From: Paracoccus aerodenitrificans
Lineage (GTDB): Bacteria > Pseudomonadota > Alphaproteobacteria > Rhodobacterales > Rhodobacteraceae
Length of the DNA stretch: 64,000 nt
Direction: 5' to 3'
Assembly: GCF_027913215.1 (NCBI RefSeq)
Contig: NZ_CP115784.1
Location: 186,001-250,000 of the forward strand
Both the position numbers and the translations under genes were made by a program. Of the stretch, positions 8,739 to 17,736 are shown one piece after another. Each line of letters begins with the position of its first letter. Position 1 is the stretch's first letter. The notes beneath the pieces are model-generated. The model was given only the letters and a program-made list of their open reading frames with translations, made no database searches and was not told where the DNA came from.

Positions 8739-8823
8739 GAGGCCGCGACGGGCGTGGACAGGCAACAAGAGAAGCGATTGTCAAATGGCGTTCCCGAGAA
8801 TGGCGGGCGAATAACTGCCGCGC

Positions 8824-9420
8824 TCACGCCTTCGCGCTCTGGATTGCGAGCATCATCGTGGGAATAGTTACTAACAGCCGTGCCCGCGAAACTCCGTCCC
8901 GTGCCTGTACGGATAACCCATGCAGGACCGTGGCGTAATAGTCGCCAAGCGCCTGCGCATCCGTATCCAGTTGCAACTCGCCCTCGGTCACCGCACGTTC
9001 CAGCCGTTCGACCAGCGAGGTGTTGCGGCGGCGGCGGTAGTCCGCAAGGAACTTCCGCACACCATCATTCTCAGCCGCGCAGTTGGTCGCGGCCGATACC
9101 ACCATACAACCTTGGGGCCGCCCCTCACGAGTATATGTCTCGACCGCTTCGCGCAGGCTGCGCTCGATGGCTCCCGCCGCTGTCGGTTCCTCTGCCAGCG
9201 CCCGAGTGGCGAAGCCGCCTTCACCTTCATCGTAGAGCACAACAGCTTCCCGAAACAGTTTCTCCTTCGATCCGAAGGCTGCATAGATACGCGCCGAAGC
9301 AAGGCCAAGAGTGTCTACCAGATCGGTTATCGACACACCCTCATAGCCACGCGACCAGAAGGCATCGCGCGCCTTGGCCAATGCCGCATCCCGGTCGAAC
9401 TCGCGCGGGCGTCCCGCCAT
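8824..9420 (-). CDS. TetR/AcrR-family repressor
   Basis: The product has 198 residues, is closely similar in plan to the TetR protein about 1.4 kb upstream, and may be a diverged paralogue. The HTH region has EFDRDAALAKARDAFWSRG and RIYAAFGSKEKLFREAV; the ligand domain has GCMVVSAATNCAAEN. It is divergent from a DHA2-type MFS gene. Two near-identical 24-bp boxes lie in the gap, one of them next to its own start, so autoregulation and exporter repression are likely. Confidence 0.9.
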   Translation of the reverse strand: MAGRPREFDRDAALAKARDAFWSRGYEGVSITDLVDTLGLASARIYAAFGSKEKLFREAVVLYDEGEGGFATRALAEEPTAAGAIERSLREAVETYTREGRPQGCMVVSAATNCAAENDGVRKFLADYRRRRNTSLVERLERAVTEGELQLDTDAQALGDYYATVLHGLSVQARDGVSRARLLVTIPTMMLAIQSAKA

Positions 9421-9429
9421 CGCCCCTCC

Positions 9430-9504
9430 ATTCTTGAGTAATCAACAAATAATTTGCTTGACCACCCGATGCAAGCCCATATTCTTTAGTGATCAACAAA
9501 GAAT
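9430..9504. promoter_or_regulatory. Twin 24-bp operator-like boxes between tetR and MFS
   Basis: Boxes at 9430-9453 and 9481-9504 share ATTCTT.AGT.ATCAACAAA.AAT, about 21 of 24 bases. They start 51 bp apart, close to five helical turns. The second box has perfect ATTCTTT/AAAGAAT arms. The placement fits binding by the flanking TetR dimers. Confidence 0.55.
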
Positions 9505-9523
9505 CGTCATCACGGAGTTTGAC

Positions 9524-10960
9524 ATGACCTCATCGGATCATACCCGTGCCGCGCCGGCATCAGGCATTGGAGAACGAAGGGGGGGGGCGCTCGCGCTGCT
9601 CGCCTTCGCCCAACTCATCTATTCGCTGGACATTAACATCGTCTTCGTCGCCCTGCCGGAGATCGGCGCGGGGCTAGGCTTTTCGGGCCAAACCCTGCAA
9701 TGGGTGGTCAGCGCCTACATGGTGTTCTGCGGCGGCTTCCTGCTGTTCGGCGGACGGGCGGCCGATCTGATCGGCCAGCGGCGCATGTTCATCTTCGCGC
9801 TCTGGCTCTATGCGCTGTCCTCGCTTGCCGGGGGCCTTGCCACTTCGCCCACGGTCATCGTTGCTGCGCGCGCCGTGCAAGGCATCGGGGCGGCCTTCCT
9901 GTTTCCGGCTACGCTGTCGCTCATCAACCGCCTGTTCGCCGAGGGACCGGAACGCAATCGGGCGCTGGCCGTATGGGGCGGCGCAGGCGCGAGCGGTTTG
10001 AGCATCGGTGCGCTGGCAGGCGGATTCCTGACCGCCGCATGGGGCTGGCCTGCCGTCTTCTACGTCAATGTCGTGCTGGCCGGCATCGCCATCATCGCGG
10101 CCTTTTTCATCATCCCACGCGATCCGCAGCGGCATGAAAAGCGCAGCTTCGATCTGCCTGGCGCGCTGACCGTGACGATTGGCGCGACGGCGCTGGTGTT
10201 CGCGCTGGTCGAGGGACCGGAAATCGGCTGGGGCGCAACAAGCGTCGTGTGGGCGCTCGTTTTGTCGGCTATCTTCCTGATCGTATTCGCGGTGATCGAG
10301 GCGCGCAGCCGCGATCCACTCATGCCGCTGCGACTGCTCACAAACCGCAGCCTCGTAGCGGGTATGACGATCACTTTCCTCTATATGGGGACATTCGGCG
10401 CACTGCCTTACTTCCTGACTGTCCTGTTCCAGAACGTGCAGGGTTTGACCGCGCTCCAGACCGGATGGGCTTTCCTTGTGCCGTCCATCGCCATCGCGGT
10501 CGGCACGCAGATCGGCGAGAGGCTGGCAACGCGGCTTTCCACCCGAACCACGCTGATCGTCGGCATGATCGTGGGCGCGGTCGGCACCGTGTTGCTGGTT
10601 CCCGGTTCCAATGCCGATGGCGGCTATCTCGCCATCGTGCCGGGCCTGATCATTTCGGGCATCGGTCAGGGCATCGTCTGGACCGGCATGTGGATCGCCG
10701 CTGCGTCCGGCGTACATCACGACGAACAGGGCGTTGCGTCGGGCATGGCGTCAACGACGCTCAGCGTCGGTAACGCCATCGGCCTTGCTGTCTTGATCGC
10801 CCTTGCCAATCGGCATACTGGCGGATTGGAAGGCGATGCACTCCGCACCGCCGTGGCCGAAGGCACGCAATTGGCCTTTTGGCTGGCTGCTGCCGGAATC
10901 CTTATCAGTCTCGTTGCCGCCTTCGCCCTCCCTACTAAGGCCAAGACTGGCGCCGAATGA
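9524..10960 (+). CDS. MFS transporter, DHA2 (EmrB/QacA) type
   Basis: The product has 478 residues with about 14 hydrophobic segments. Residues 25-45 hold LIYSLDINIVFVALPEIGAG, the D-x-x-I/V-V-x-x-A-L-P motif typical of 14-TM DHA2 multidrug exporters. Motif A (GRAADLIGQRRMF) follows TM2, and motif C-like glycines occur in TM5 (GASGLSIGALAGGFLT). The start ATG is the one directly after the second operator-like box. It acts in the inner membrane as a drug/proton antiporter. A two-hairpin repeat lies just past its stop. Confidence 0.92.
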   Translation: MTSSDHTRAAPASGIGERRGGALALLAFAQLIYSLDINIVFVALPEIGAGLGFSGQTLQWVVSAYMVFCGGFLLFGGRAADLIGQRRMFIFALWLYALSSLAGGLATSPTVIVAARAVQGIGAAFLFPATLSLINRLFAEGPERNRALAVWGGAGASGLSIGALAGGFLTAAWGWPAVFYVNVVLAGIAIIAAFFIIPRDPQRHEKRSFDLPGALTVTIGATALVFALVEGPEIGWGATSVVWALVLSAIFLIVFAVIEARSRDPLMPLRLLTNRSLVAGMTITFLYMGTFGALPYFLTVLFQNVQGLTALQTGWAFLVPSIAIAVGTQIGERLATRLSTRTTLIVGMIVGAVGTVLLVPGSNADGGYLAIVPGLIISGIGQGIVWTGMWIAAASGVHHDEQGVASGMASTTLSVGNAIGLAVLIALANRHTGGLEGDALRTAVAEGTQLAFWLAAAGILISLVAAFALPTKAKTGAE

Positions 10961-10983
10961 CGGGGGCGGATAACGATGACGCG

Positions 10984-11047
10984 ACGATCAGCACCGATGA
11001 ATGATCGCCCATGGGGAATGCCGACCTCGCCTAGATCGTGCATTCCC
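10984..11047. repeat. 64-bp two-hairpin repeat, copy A
   Basis: Begins ACGATCAGCACCGATGAAT and matches a second copy at 13461-13524, identical over the first 26 bp and of equal total length. It holds two inverted repeats, CGATCA/TGATCG and GGGAATGC/GCATTCCC. Both copies sit just past the stop of a DHA2 exporter gene. It may be a terminator, an mRNA structure or a mobile repeat. Confidence 0.7.
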
Positions 11048-11074
11048 ATCGGGATGCCCGCCCATAAATGCTCG

Positions 11075-11875
11075 TCAGCCTTCCGCAGGTTCCAATTTCT
11101 GTGCATAAACGACGAGCCGCAAATGCTGCCCACCATCTATGGTGAGCGACGTATGCTCGAAATCGACGGGCATTCCGTCCACCCGGATCGTGCGGCTGCC
11201 CGTGCAGGGCGCATGAACGTCCTGGCTTCGCCACCAATCCTTGAACTCGGGCGAGACACGTTCCAGTTCCTCGACCAGAACACGGGCATCGGCATCCTCG
11301 CGCGCGGCGGCGAAGTCGCGGCGGAAACTGGCGAGCATCGCCGGTGCCTGTTTCTCCCAATTCACGAACGCTTCCCGCAATTCCGAATCGGTGAACAGCG
11401 CCCAAAGCAGATTGCGCCGGCGGGGATCGTGCCTGCCAAACCCGAACATGTCGTCGGCCGGCCCATTATAGGCCAGCACATCCCAGCGCAGGTTGATGAT
11501 ATAGGCGGCGTGGGGCGCAAGATCCTCCACCAGCCGCGCGGCGAGCGATGGCACGGTGCAGAAGGTCTTGCCGGGCTCTGCCGGTGGACGCTCATGGGCG
11601 AGCAGGAACAGATGCCGGCGTTCCGCCGCATCGAACTTGAGTACACGGGCGAGATTATCGAGGAAATCGGCGGAAACCCCGATCTCCCGACCTTGCTCAA
11701 GCCACGTATACCAGGTCAGTCCGACACCCGCGAGGGCCGCGACTTCCTCGCGACGCAGACCCGGTGTGCGCCGACGCTTTGCGGATGGCAAACCGAGATC
11801 CTCCGGCAACAACCGTTCGCGGCGACTGCGCAGGAAGTCGGCCAGCTCGGTGCGGGTTCTTTGAAGGGTGCGCAT
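11075..11875 (-). CDS. XRE-family regulator with MmyB-like ligand domain
   Basis: The product has 266 residues. The helix-turn-helix (residues about 10-75) includes TPGLRREEVAALAGVGLTWY and TWLEQGREI, diagnostic of the XRE/MmyB group. The C-terminal part (WDVLAYNGPADDMFGF, then NLLWALFTD) is the PAS-like domain that binds small lipophilic ligands in this family. Members usually control a divergent oxidoreductase or exporter gene; here the partner is the MFS gene 96 bp away. The start is chosen at MRTLQRTRTELADF. Confidence 0.92.
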   Translation of the reverse strand: MRTLQRTRTELADFLRSRRERLLPEDLGLPSAKRRRTPGLRREEVAALAGVGLTWYTWLEQGREIGVSADFLDNLARVLKFDAAERRHLFLLAHERPPAEPGKTFCTVPSLAARLVEDLAPHAAYIINLRWDVLAYNGPADDMFGFGRHDPRRRNLLWALFTDSELREAFVNWEKQAPAMLASFRRDFAAAREDADARVLVEELERVSPEFKDWWRSQDVHAPCTGSRTIRVDGMPVDFEHTSLTIDGGQHLRLVVYAQKLEPAEG

Positions 11876-11971
11876 GGTTAGCCCATTACAAAAAGCAACA
11901 GCATAATGTGTTAAATTGTAAAAGGATAATGGCCGTGATTTTGGTGGTGCGTCAACACAAGAGGACGCCCA

Positions 11972-13432
11972 ATGAGCTCCGAAACCTGCACTGCCGATGC
12001 GCTTTCTAACACATCTACCGCCACGAGCCGCCGCCCGCCCTGGCTCGGTCTGTCCATCCTGTTGCTGGCCGGGTTCGTGACGATCTTCGACCTCTTTGTG
12101 GTCAACGTCGCGATACCTTCCATGCAAGCCGAATTAGGGGCAAGCCTGTCGCAGGTCGGCTTCATCGTCGCGGGCTACGAGCTGGCCTTCGGTGTCATGC
12201 TCGTCACCGGCGGGCGGCTTGGCGATCTTTATGGGCGGCGGAGGCTATTCATCGTCGGAATGGCAGGCTTTACGTTTGCATCGCTTCTTTGCGGTATCGC
12301 GCCGACCGTGGAAATCCTTATCGGTGCGCGCGTATTGCAAGGGCTGGCTGCGGCGTTGCTGTTTCCGCAGGTCTATGCCTCCATCCGCGTGAATTTCTCC
12401 GACGACGACGCCCGCCGCGCCTTCGGCTTCCTTGGCATGACGCTTGGGCTTGCCGCTATCGTAGGGCAGATTCTCGGCGGGTTTCTGGTCGAGGCAAATA
12501 TCCTCGATCTCGGCTGGCGCACGATCTTCCTCATCAACGTGCCCATCGGCATTTTCGCGATCGTCATGGCACGGTTCATTCCCGAGACGATTGCGCCGGA
12601 ACGGCCCGCGCTCGACTGGCCAGGGGTCGCCCTGGTCAGCGTCGGTCTGACCCTACTGCTCGTGCCGCTGGTCGAGGCCCCGACACATGGCTGGCAGCTT
12701 TGGAGCTTTCTGTCGCTCGCTGGGGCAGCGATCCTGCTCACCGCCTTCTACCGCCATCAGGAGCGTCGCCGCAAAATCGGCCATCAGCCCCTGGTGGACA
12801 TGGCGCTGATGCGCCAGCCCCGCTTCGCGCAAGGTGGATTGCTGGTGCTGCTGATCTATTCGACGGCCTCCTCATTCTTTCTCTGCTTCGCGCTTCTGGT
12901 GCAAACGGGGTTCGGGCTGAGCCCGTTCGAGGCGGGCAGCGTCTTCGTGCCGTGCTCCATTGCCTTCGTGATCCTCTCCTTGAGTGCGCCGCGCCTCGTT
13001 GCGCGTTTCGGGACGCCGGCCATCGCCATAGGGTCGCTGGTTTACGCGATTTCGTTCGCCGCGCTGATCGGGCAGGTCTGGATCGCAGGTGCGGACCTGG
13101 TGGTGGCGCATCTCATTCCAGCGTTGATCGTCATCGGCGGAGCGCAGGCGATGATTATGACGCCACTGCTCAACCTTGTGCTCGGCTTCGTGGAGGAACG
13201 GCAGGCTGGCATGGCCTCGGGGGTAATCTCGACACTTCAGCAGGTCGGTGCGGCACTTGGTGTGGCCGCAGTCGGCATCCTGTTCGGTGCGACACTCGGG
13301 ACAGAAACGGAAGGGCAGGCCGCGCACTACGCCGCCGCCTTTGTTTCGGGCATGAGCTACAATGTTGCCGCCGCCGTCGTCGCAGCGATCCTATTGGTGC
13401 GACTAGCCGTCTATGAAAGCCACGCGCATTGA
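11972..13432 (+). CDS. MFS transporter, DHA2 (EmrB/QacA) type
   Basis: The product has 486 residues with about 14 predicted membrane segments. The N-terminal segment FVTIFDLFVVNVAIPSMQAE gives the DHA2 D-x-x-x-V-N-V-A-x-P motif, and GGRLGDLYGRRRLFIVGM is a strong motif A. Divergent from the MmyB-type regulator, and followed by the second copy of the two-hairpin repeat. Proton-driven export of a hydrophobic compound is the family role. The substrate is unknown. Confidence 0.92.
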   Translation: MSSETCTADALSNTSTATSRRPPWLGLSILLLAGFVTIFDLFVVNVAIPSMQAELGASLSQVGFIVAGYELAFGVMLVTGGRLGDLYGRRRLFIVGMAGFTFASLLCGIAPTVEILIGARVLQGLAAALLFPQVYASIRVNFSDDDARRAFGFLGMTLGLAAIVGQILGGFLVEANILDLGWRTIFLINVPIGIFAIVMARFIPETIAPERPALDWPGVALVSVGLTLLLVPLVEAPTHGWQLWSFLSLAGAAILLTAFYRHQERRRKIGHQPLVDMALMRQPRFAQGGLLVLLIYSTASSFFLCFALLVQTGFGLSPFEAGSVFVPCSIAFVILSLSAPRLVARFGTPAIAIGSLVYAISFAALIGQVWIAGADLVVAHLIPALIVIGGAQAMIMTPLLNLVLGFVEERQAGMASGVISTLQQVGAALGVAAVGILFGATLGTETEGQAAHYAAAFVSGMSYNVAAAVVAAILLVRLAVYESHAH

Positions 13433-13460
13433 GCATGGTGATTTAAGCGATGCGGCGACG

Positions 13461-13524
13461 ACGATCAGCACCGATGAATGATCGCCTTTTGGGGATGCAG
13501 ACACCGCTCGGGTCGTGCATTCCC
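13461..13524. repeat. 64-bp two-hairpin repeat, copy B
   Basis: Second copy of the element described at 10984-11047. The first 26 bp are identical and the GCATTCCC arm is kept, while the loop sequence has drifted. It lies 28 bp after the exporter stop and upstream of the MerR gene. Confidence 0.7.
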
Positions 13525-13604
13525 CTCGCATTACTGATCCCGACGCTCGCAGTGGTGGAATATCCATGTGGTCAAGAAACCGGCAGCATTCTTGAAATTC
13601 GGCG

Positions 13605-13626
13605 TTGACATTGACACTAATGTCAA
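13605..13626. promoter_or_regulatory. MerR-type operator/promoter
   Basis: TTGACATT-gacact-AATGTCAA is a perfect 8-bp-arm palindrome whose first six bases also form a consensus -35 box. A second TTGACA at 13611 is followed by a stretched spacer of about 20 bp before CTAGGA. MerR proteins act on such long-spacer promoters. It lies 30 bp upstream of the merR-like ATG, so autoregulation of the MerR-MFS unit is likely. Confidence 0.65.
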
Positions 13627-13656
13627 GGTGCTAGGACCGTGTGGAAAGGGGTCGAG

Positions 13657-14127
13657 ATGCAGATCAAGGAAGCGGCTGAAAGGCTCGGGATAACGGAGCG
13701 CATGTTGCGCCATTACGAGAAGGCGGGTCTCATGGATACGCACCGCTCGGAGAATGGCTATCGCAGCTACAGCGAGGCCGACCTGCGACGGGCGGGACGA
13801 ATCCGCGATCTCATCGCAACCGGCTTTTCCACACGCGAGGTCCGCACCATGGCGGCTTGCCTCTCCGACGAGGGCGCAGGTCCGTGCGAGGGCGGTATTC
13901 CGCAACTGCTGGAGAAACTGGAGCATATCGACCGGCTCAGAGCCGATCTTGAGGCACGGCGGGAAGCGGTCCTCGGCCGCCTCGCCATGTTCCGCGAGTC
14001 CCTTTCGATCCATCACGAAAGGAACGACCCGCACCATGCTGCGCCTGATATTTCTCTTCCTGATCGCCTTCCTCGTGGGGGCAGACGAATTTCTGCTGGG
14101 GCCGATTCTCACGCCGATAGGCGCTGA
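13657..14127 (+). CDS. MerR-family regulator
   Basis: The product has 156 residues from the ATG preceded by GGGG; a GTG six codons upstream is possible. The N-terminus MQIKEAAERLGITERMLRHY followed by EKAGLM is the MerR winged-HTH. A dimerising helix runs to about residue 118. The last 30 or so residues (after HHERNDPHH) are basic and low in predicted structure, and overlap the start of the MFS gene in another frame by 92 bp. One cysteine pair (C-x(10)-C) could sense metal or thiol stress, but the family is dominated by drug sensors. It probably controls itself and the MFS gene. Confidence 0.88.
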   Translation: MQIKEAAERLGITERMLRHYEKAGLMDTHRSENGYRSYSEADLRRAGRIRDLIATGFSTREVRTMAACLSDEGAGPCEGGIPQLLEKLEHIDRLRADLEARREAVLGRLAMFRESLSIHHERNDPHHAAPDISLPDRLPRGGRRISAGADSHADRR

Positions 14128-15184
14128 TCTTTCGGTTCCCCCCGAGCGCATCGCTCTATTCATCACCGCCTATAGCCTGCCGCTGGCGATCATGGCCCCG
14201 ATTCTCGGCGGCGTTTCCGACCGTTACGGACGGCTCGCCGTCCTCGTGCCTTCGACACTCGTTTTCGGCCTCGCGTCTATTGCCACATCCTTCGTCCCTA
14301 CATTCGAGACAGGGATTGCCACCCGAATACTGACCGGAGCGGCCAGTGGCGGTATGCTTGGCATTGCTATGGCGATGGCTGGCGATCTTGGCGAGAAGGC
14401 CGCGCCAAAGGCCATCGCCTTCGTCACGTCCGGCTTGACGCTCGGCATCATTCTCAGCCCTGGTATCGGCGCGCTGTCAGCAGAATACTGGTCTTGGCGG
14501 TTTGCCTTTGCCGCGCTCGGTGGACTGGCACTGATCGTGGTTCTAGTGGGTCTGCCGTCATTGCGCTCATCGCTTGCACCAGAAAGCCAACCAAACGTCG
14601 ATGATGGCGCGGCAACAGAACCGCTTTTCGTGCCAGGTGCATTGGGAAGCCTGATTGCCATGGCTGCCGGCCTCGGAGGTGCTATCGGCTGTTTTGCGCT
14701 TGTCGGAGAGCGACTTCGTTCACTCTACGCGTGGGACACGGCCACAGTTGGCATGGTCTATGTTGGCTTCGGCATCCTCACGCTGGTCGGAAACTTTACC
14801 ATGCCGATGGCGCTTGCCCGCGTCGGCAGCGGTCGCGCCTTGATGCGGATCGCGCTGATCTTCGTGCTGGTGGCAATTGCCATCACCTATGTCTTCGACG
14901 GACTTCCTTCTGCTCTGATCCTGCTTGCACTCGCAATCTGGGCTGCGCTTGGCGGTATCGGCGCTCCGGGTCTGCAAACCCATATTGCGCAGCTTTCGCC
15001 ATCCCGCAGGGGGGCGCTCATGGCGCTGGCCGGAAGCAGCATGAACCTCGGCGTCGCGGGCGCGACTGCGCTGGCATCCAGCGTCTATCCGCTCGGGGCG
15101 GCATGGGTGGCGCTGGTGGCGCTGGTACTCATCATGATCGCAATCATTGCATTGCGTCCAGAGACGGCAAACTCTCCTCAGTAA
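14036..15184 (+). CDS. MFS transporter, DHA1 type, overlapping merR
   Basis: The product has 382 residues and about 12 hydrophobic segments, starting MLRLIFLFLIAFLVGADEFL. Motif A-like GGVSDRYGRLAVLVPS follows TM2. The ATG lies within the 3' end of the MerR gene, giving an unusually long overlap; no closer start gives a full TM1. It is an inner-membrane exporter of unknown substrate, presumably induced through the upstream MerR palindrome. Confidence 0.85.
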   Translation: MLRLIFLFLIAFLVGADEFLLGPILTPIGADLSVPPERIALFITAYSLPLAIMAPILGGVSDRYGRLAVLVPSTLVFGLASIATSFVPTFETGIATRILTGAASGGMLGIAMAMAGDLGEKAAPKAIAFVTSGLTLGIILSPGIGALSAEYWSWRFAFAALGGLALIVVLVGLPSLRSSLAPESQPNVDDGAATEPLFVPGALGSLIAMAAGLGGAIGCFALVGERLRSLYAWDTATVGMVYVGFGILTLVGNFTMPMALARVGSGRALMRIALIFVLVAIAITYVFDGLPSALILLALAIWAALGGIGAPGLQTHIAQLSPSRRGALMALAGSSMNLGVAGATALASSVYPLGAAWVALVALVLIMIAIIALRPETANSPQ

Positions 15185-15509
15185 GTCCAGCAGAACTGAA
15201 CCGTTCCATCGTAGATGCAACAGAGACACAAGTCTGGAAGGCCCTGTGTTGCGGTCGCCCGACCTTCGAAAGTGTTGAACCAGAAGCTGACCGGCTGGTA
15301 TGGCGATTGCCGCGCCTCCTTCTTTCATCCCACATGAGACTGAGCCTCGTGCACGTGGCAGGTCATACATCGCTGCCCTGACCGGCGGGGAGGCAGAAGG
15401 GGGCGGAAGTCAGGGGGAAGCGTGCCGATGGGATTGGCGTGCTTCCTCCGGGTTTCGGAGCAGAAATGATTTTTGAGCGCCGGGGCCAGCGTTTGACATG
15501 GAGAGCGAA
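15185..15509. other. Intergenic stretch, no gene seen
   Basis: Lies between the converging MFS and LysR genes. I see no coding signal, RNA gene or clear terminator. Confidence 0.5.
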
Positions 15510-16403
15510 CTATGGCTCGCCCGTGAACCACCTTATGAACGCCATAAGTTTGGGCGGCTGGTTTCGAGATGGGTAATAGATATTAAACTGCTTCGGCGAT
15601 GGCTCGTATTCATTGAGCACTTCAATCAACGCGCCCGCCCTGATCGCATCCTGCTCAGTGGTGAAAAACCGCTGTGCCAAACCAAGTGCGCCGCGCACTG
15701 CCAGAGAGATGTGGCTGTTGTCATCGAGCACCAGTTTGGGGTGAGGGTTTACGCGTTTGATCTGTCCGTCGATGCTGAAGATAAGTGGTTCCAGTCGACC
15801 ACTTCCTGGAAAACGATATCGAATGATATCATGTTCCGACAACTCATCAGGGTGCGTGGGAATGCCCCTGTCCACCAGATAGGCGGGCGCTGCCAGTACA
15901 GTGCGTCGCAACGGCGGACCGATTGGCGTGGCGATCATGTCCAGTTCCAATGTATCGGACATTCTTATGCCTGCATCGAAATTCCCAGCCACCAAGTCCA
16001 AGAGGCGATCATCGGTCGTAAGTTCCAGATTGATTTCCGGATGTGCGCGCGCGAAATCCACCAGTCTCGGCAGGATGCAAATCTCGGCAGCAAGGCGTGA
16101 TAGGTTGATACGCAGGGTTCCAGCGGGCCGAGCATTCAGCCCACCTATTTTTTCCAGCGCGTTTTCGAGGTCCAAAAACGAGCGTGCTGTATCCTCGTAG
16201 AGCATCCGCCCTGCATCGGTGAAGCGAACGCTTCTGCTTGTGCGCTCGAAAAGACGGACATCCAAATTGGATTCCAGCTGGCGAATTTTTTGCGATACCG
16301 CTGAGGGGGTGATGCCGAGTGCCGCAGACGCGGCGGTGAAGCCGCCGGTGGAAGCAACTGCACGAAAAACCGGTATGAGCGCCAATGTGTCAGGTCTGAT
16401 CAT
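15510..16403 (-). CDS. LysR-family transcriptional regulator
   Basis: The product has 297 residues. The HTH is in GGFTAASAALGITPSAVSQK, with the ERTSRSVRFTDAGRMLY wing following. The effector domain has FDAGIRMSDTLELDMIATPI, the LysR subtype that often controls efflux or aromatic-compound genes. It is divergent from the serine hydrolase-MFS-nitrilase operon, whose first ATG lies 96 bp away, and so is its probable regulator. The inducer is unknown. Confidence 0.9.
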   Translation of the reverse strand: MIRPDTLALIPVFRAVASTGGFTAASAALGITPSAVSQKIRQLESNLDVRLFERTSRSVRFTDAGRMLYEDTARSFLDLENALEKIGGLNARPAGTLRINLSRLAAEICILPRLVDFARAHPEINLELTTDDRLLDLVAGNFDAGIRMSDTLELDMIATPIGPPLRRTVLAAPAYLVDRGIPTHPDELSEHDIIRYRFPGSGRLEPLIFSIDGQIKRVNPHPKLVLDDNSHISLAVRGALGLAQRFFTTEQDAIRAGALIEVLNEYEPSPKQFNIYYPSRNQPPKLMAFIRWFTGEP

Positions 16404-16499
16404 GAAGTCATGTTACATGAGCCATGCAGGATTACACGTCTCAACTTTATGATGTGGATGCATAACTTCGTGCAAGTTGTTTTAGCGCGGAGAGTGAAA

Positions 16500-17735
16500 A
16501 TGACCTCGGAACCCGTCGAATTTTCAACGGAAACGGACGACACCAATCGGCGGCACGGCAAGGACGTAGCAGGCGCTATGACCAGGTCGGCTAGCTCATC
16601 CGATAGCACAGGCGCGAGAAACCTCGATGCGATCATTGAGCGCTCGATTGCAGAGGGGCGAATTGTCGGCGGTGTCGTGATGGTGAATCGAGACGGCGCA
16701 CGCATCTATGAACGTGCTGCCGGCTATGCCGATCGCGAAGACAATAGGTCTGTCGACGTGGATACGCCGTTTCGCTATGCGTCACTGACAAAGCCGTTTA
16801 CCACGATGTCGGCTCTAAAACTGGCCGAGGCTGGCCGGCTCAATCCAGATGCACCTGTATCTGACTATCTTCCAGAGTTTCGACTGACCATGATGGATGG
16901 ATCTGTTGCGGATCCAGCTCTCAGCTTGCTGATGGCGCATTTGGCTGGGCTGGATTACCGGTTTCAGCAACCTGAGGGCGGGTCCTATGCGCGGGCAGGC
17001 ATCTCGGACGGGCTCGACCGATCGGTTGTGTCTTTGGCCGAGAATTTGCGCCGCATCGCCAGTGTCCCGCTTGACATCGTCCCGGGCTCAGCTTGGCGTT
17101 ATTCAGTGTCAACCGATGTCGTGGGCGCGGTGATCGAGAAGATCACGGGCGTCGAACTGGATGAGGCGATCCGTAATCTCGTTACCGGGCCACTAGGGCT
17201 GAATGTTCGCCTTCACTGGGATGGCGACGAGCTTGCAAAGGCCTATCGCGATAGTGATGGCGGTGCGGTTCCGATGAAAGACAATGACAATGTCCCGCTG
17301 CCGCTTTTTGAAGGGCCGGGCGTCAGTTTTGATATCAACCGGATCCATGATCGCGGGGCCTGGCCGTCGGGAGGTGCAGGTGCCGCAGGGCGTGCTGGTG
17401 ACATGTTGACGTTGCTGGAAGCATTTAGGGGCGGAGACTTTCTGTCCGAAACCTGGCGACGTGAAGCGCGCAAACCTCGGATCGGAGCTGAGGCACAAAC
17501 ACAGGGGCCTGGCTGGGGCTATTCCTGGCTTGGTTCGGTTCTGATAGACCCCACGGCCGCAGATAGCAGGTGGAGTCAGGGTAGCGTTGCCTGGGGCGGG
17601 GTCTATGGCGCGTCATGGGGTATCGACTTCGAACGCAGGCTCAGCTTCGTCTCTCTGACCAACACGACGCTCGAGGGCATGTTCGGGAAGTTCGCCCAAG
17701 ACGTCGCCACAGCCGTCACGGAGTTGGAGTCTTGA
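16500..17735 (+). CDS. Serine hydrolase of the class C beta-lactamase/esterase fold
   Basis: The product has 411 residues from an ATG with GGAG 8 bases upstream. It shows S95-L-T-K98 (motif S-x-x-K) and Y201-S-V-S-T-D (the Tyr motif), both in good family context. A third motif may be in the WGGVYG area. No Sec signal peptide is visible, so it is probably cytosolic, unlike secreted AmpC enzymes, and more like esterases or D-aminopeptidases of family S12. The MFS gene starts one base after its stop. The operon suggests hydrolysis of a compound that is also transported. Confidence 0.85.
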   Translation: MTSEPVEFSTETDDTNRRHGKDVAGAMTRSASSSDSTGARNLDAIIERSIAEGRIVGGVVMVNRDGARIYERAAGYADREDNRSVDVDTPFRYASLTKPFTTMSALKLAEAGRLNPDAPVSDYLPEFRLTMMDGSVADPALSLLMAHLAGLDYRFQQPEGGSYARAGISDGLDRSVVSLAENLRRIASVPLDIVPGSAWRYSVSTDVVGAVIEKITGVELDEAIRNLVTGPLGLNVRLHWDGDELAKAYRDSDGGAVPMKDNDNVPLPLFEGPGVSFDINRIHDRGAWPSGGAGAAGRAGDMLTLLEAFRGGDFLSETWRREARKPRIGAEAQTQGPGWGYSWLGSVLIDPTAADSRWSQGSVAWGGVYGASWGIDFERRLSFVSLTNTTLEGMFGKFAQDVATAVTELES

Positions 17736-17736
17736 T

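Noticed and set aside
9674..10720. A 348-codon open frame opposite the DHA2 exporter.
   Set aside because: High-GC shadow of the exporter gene. Its composition (His, Asp, Arg, Gln rich) is typical of antisense frames, and there is no ribosome binding site.
11876..11971. A distinct operator between the XRE and MFS genes.
   Set aside because: The gap is AT-rich, but I could not find a convincing palindrome or repeat.
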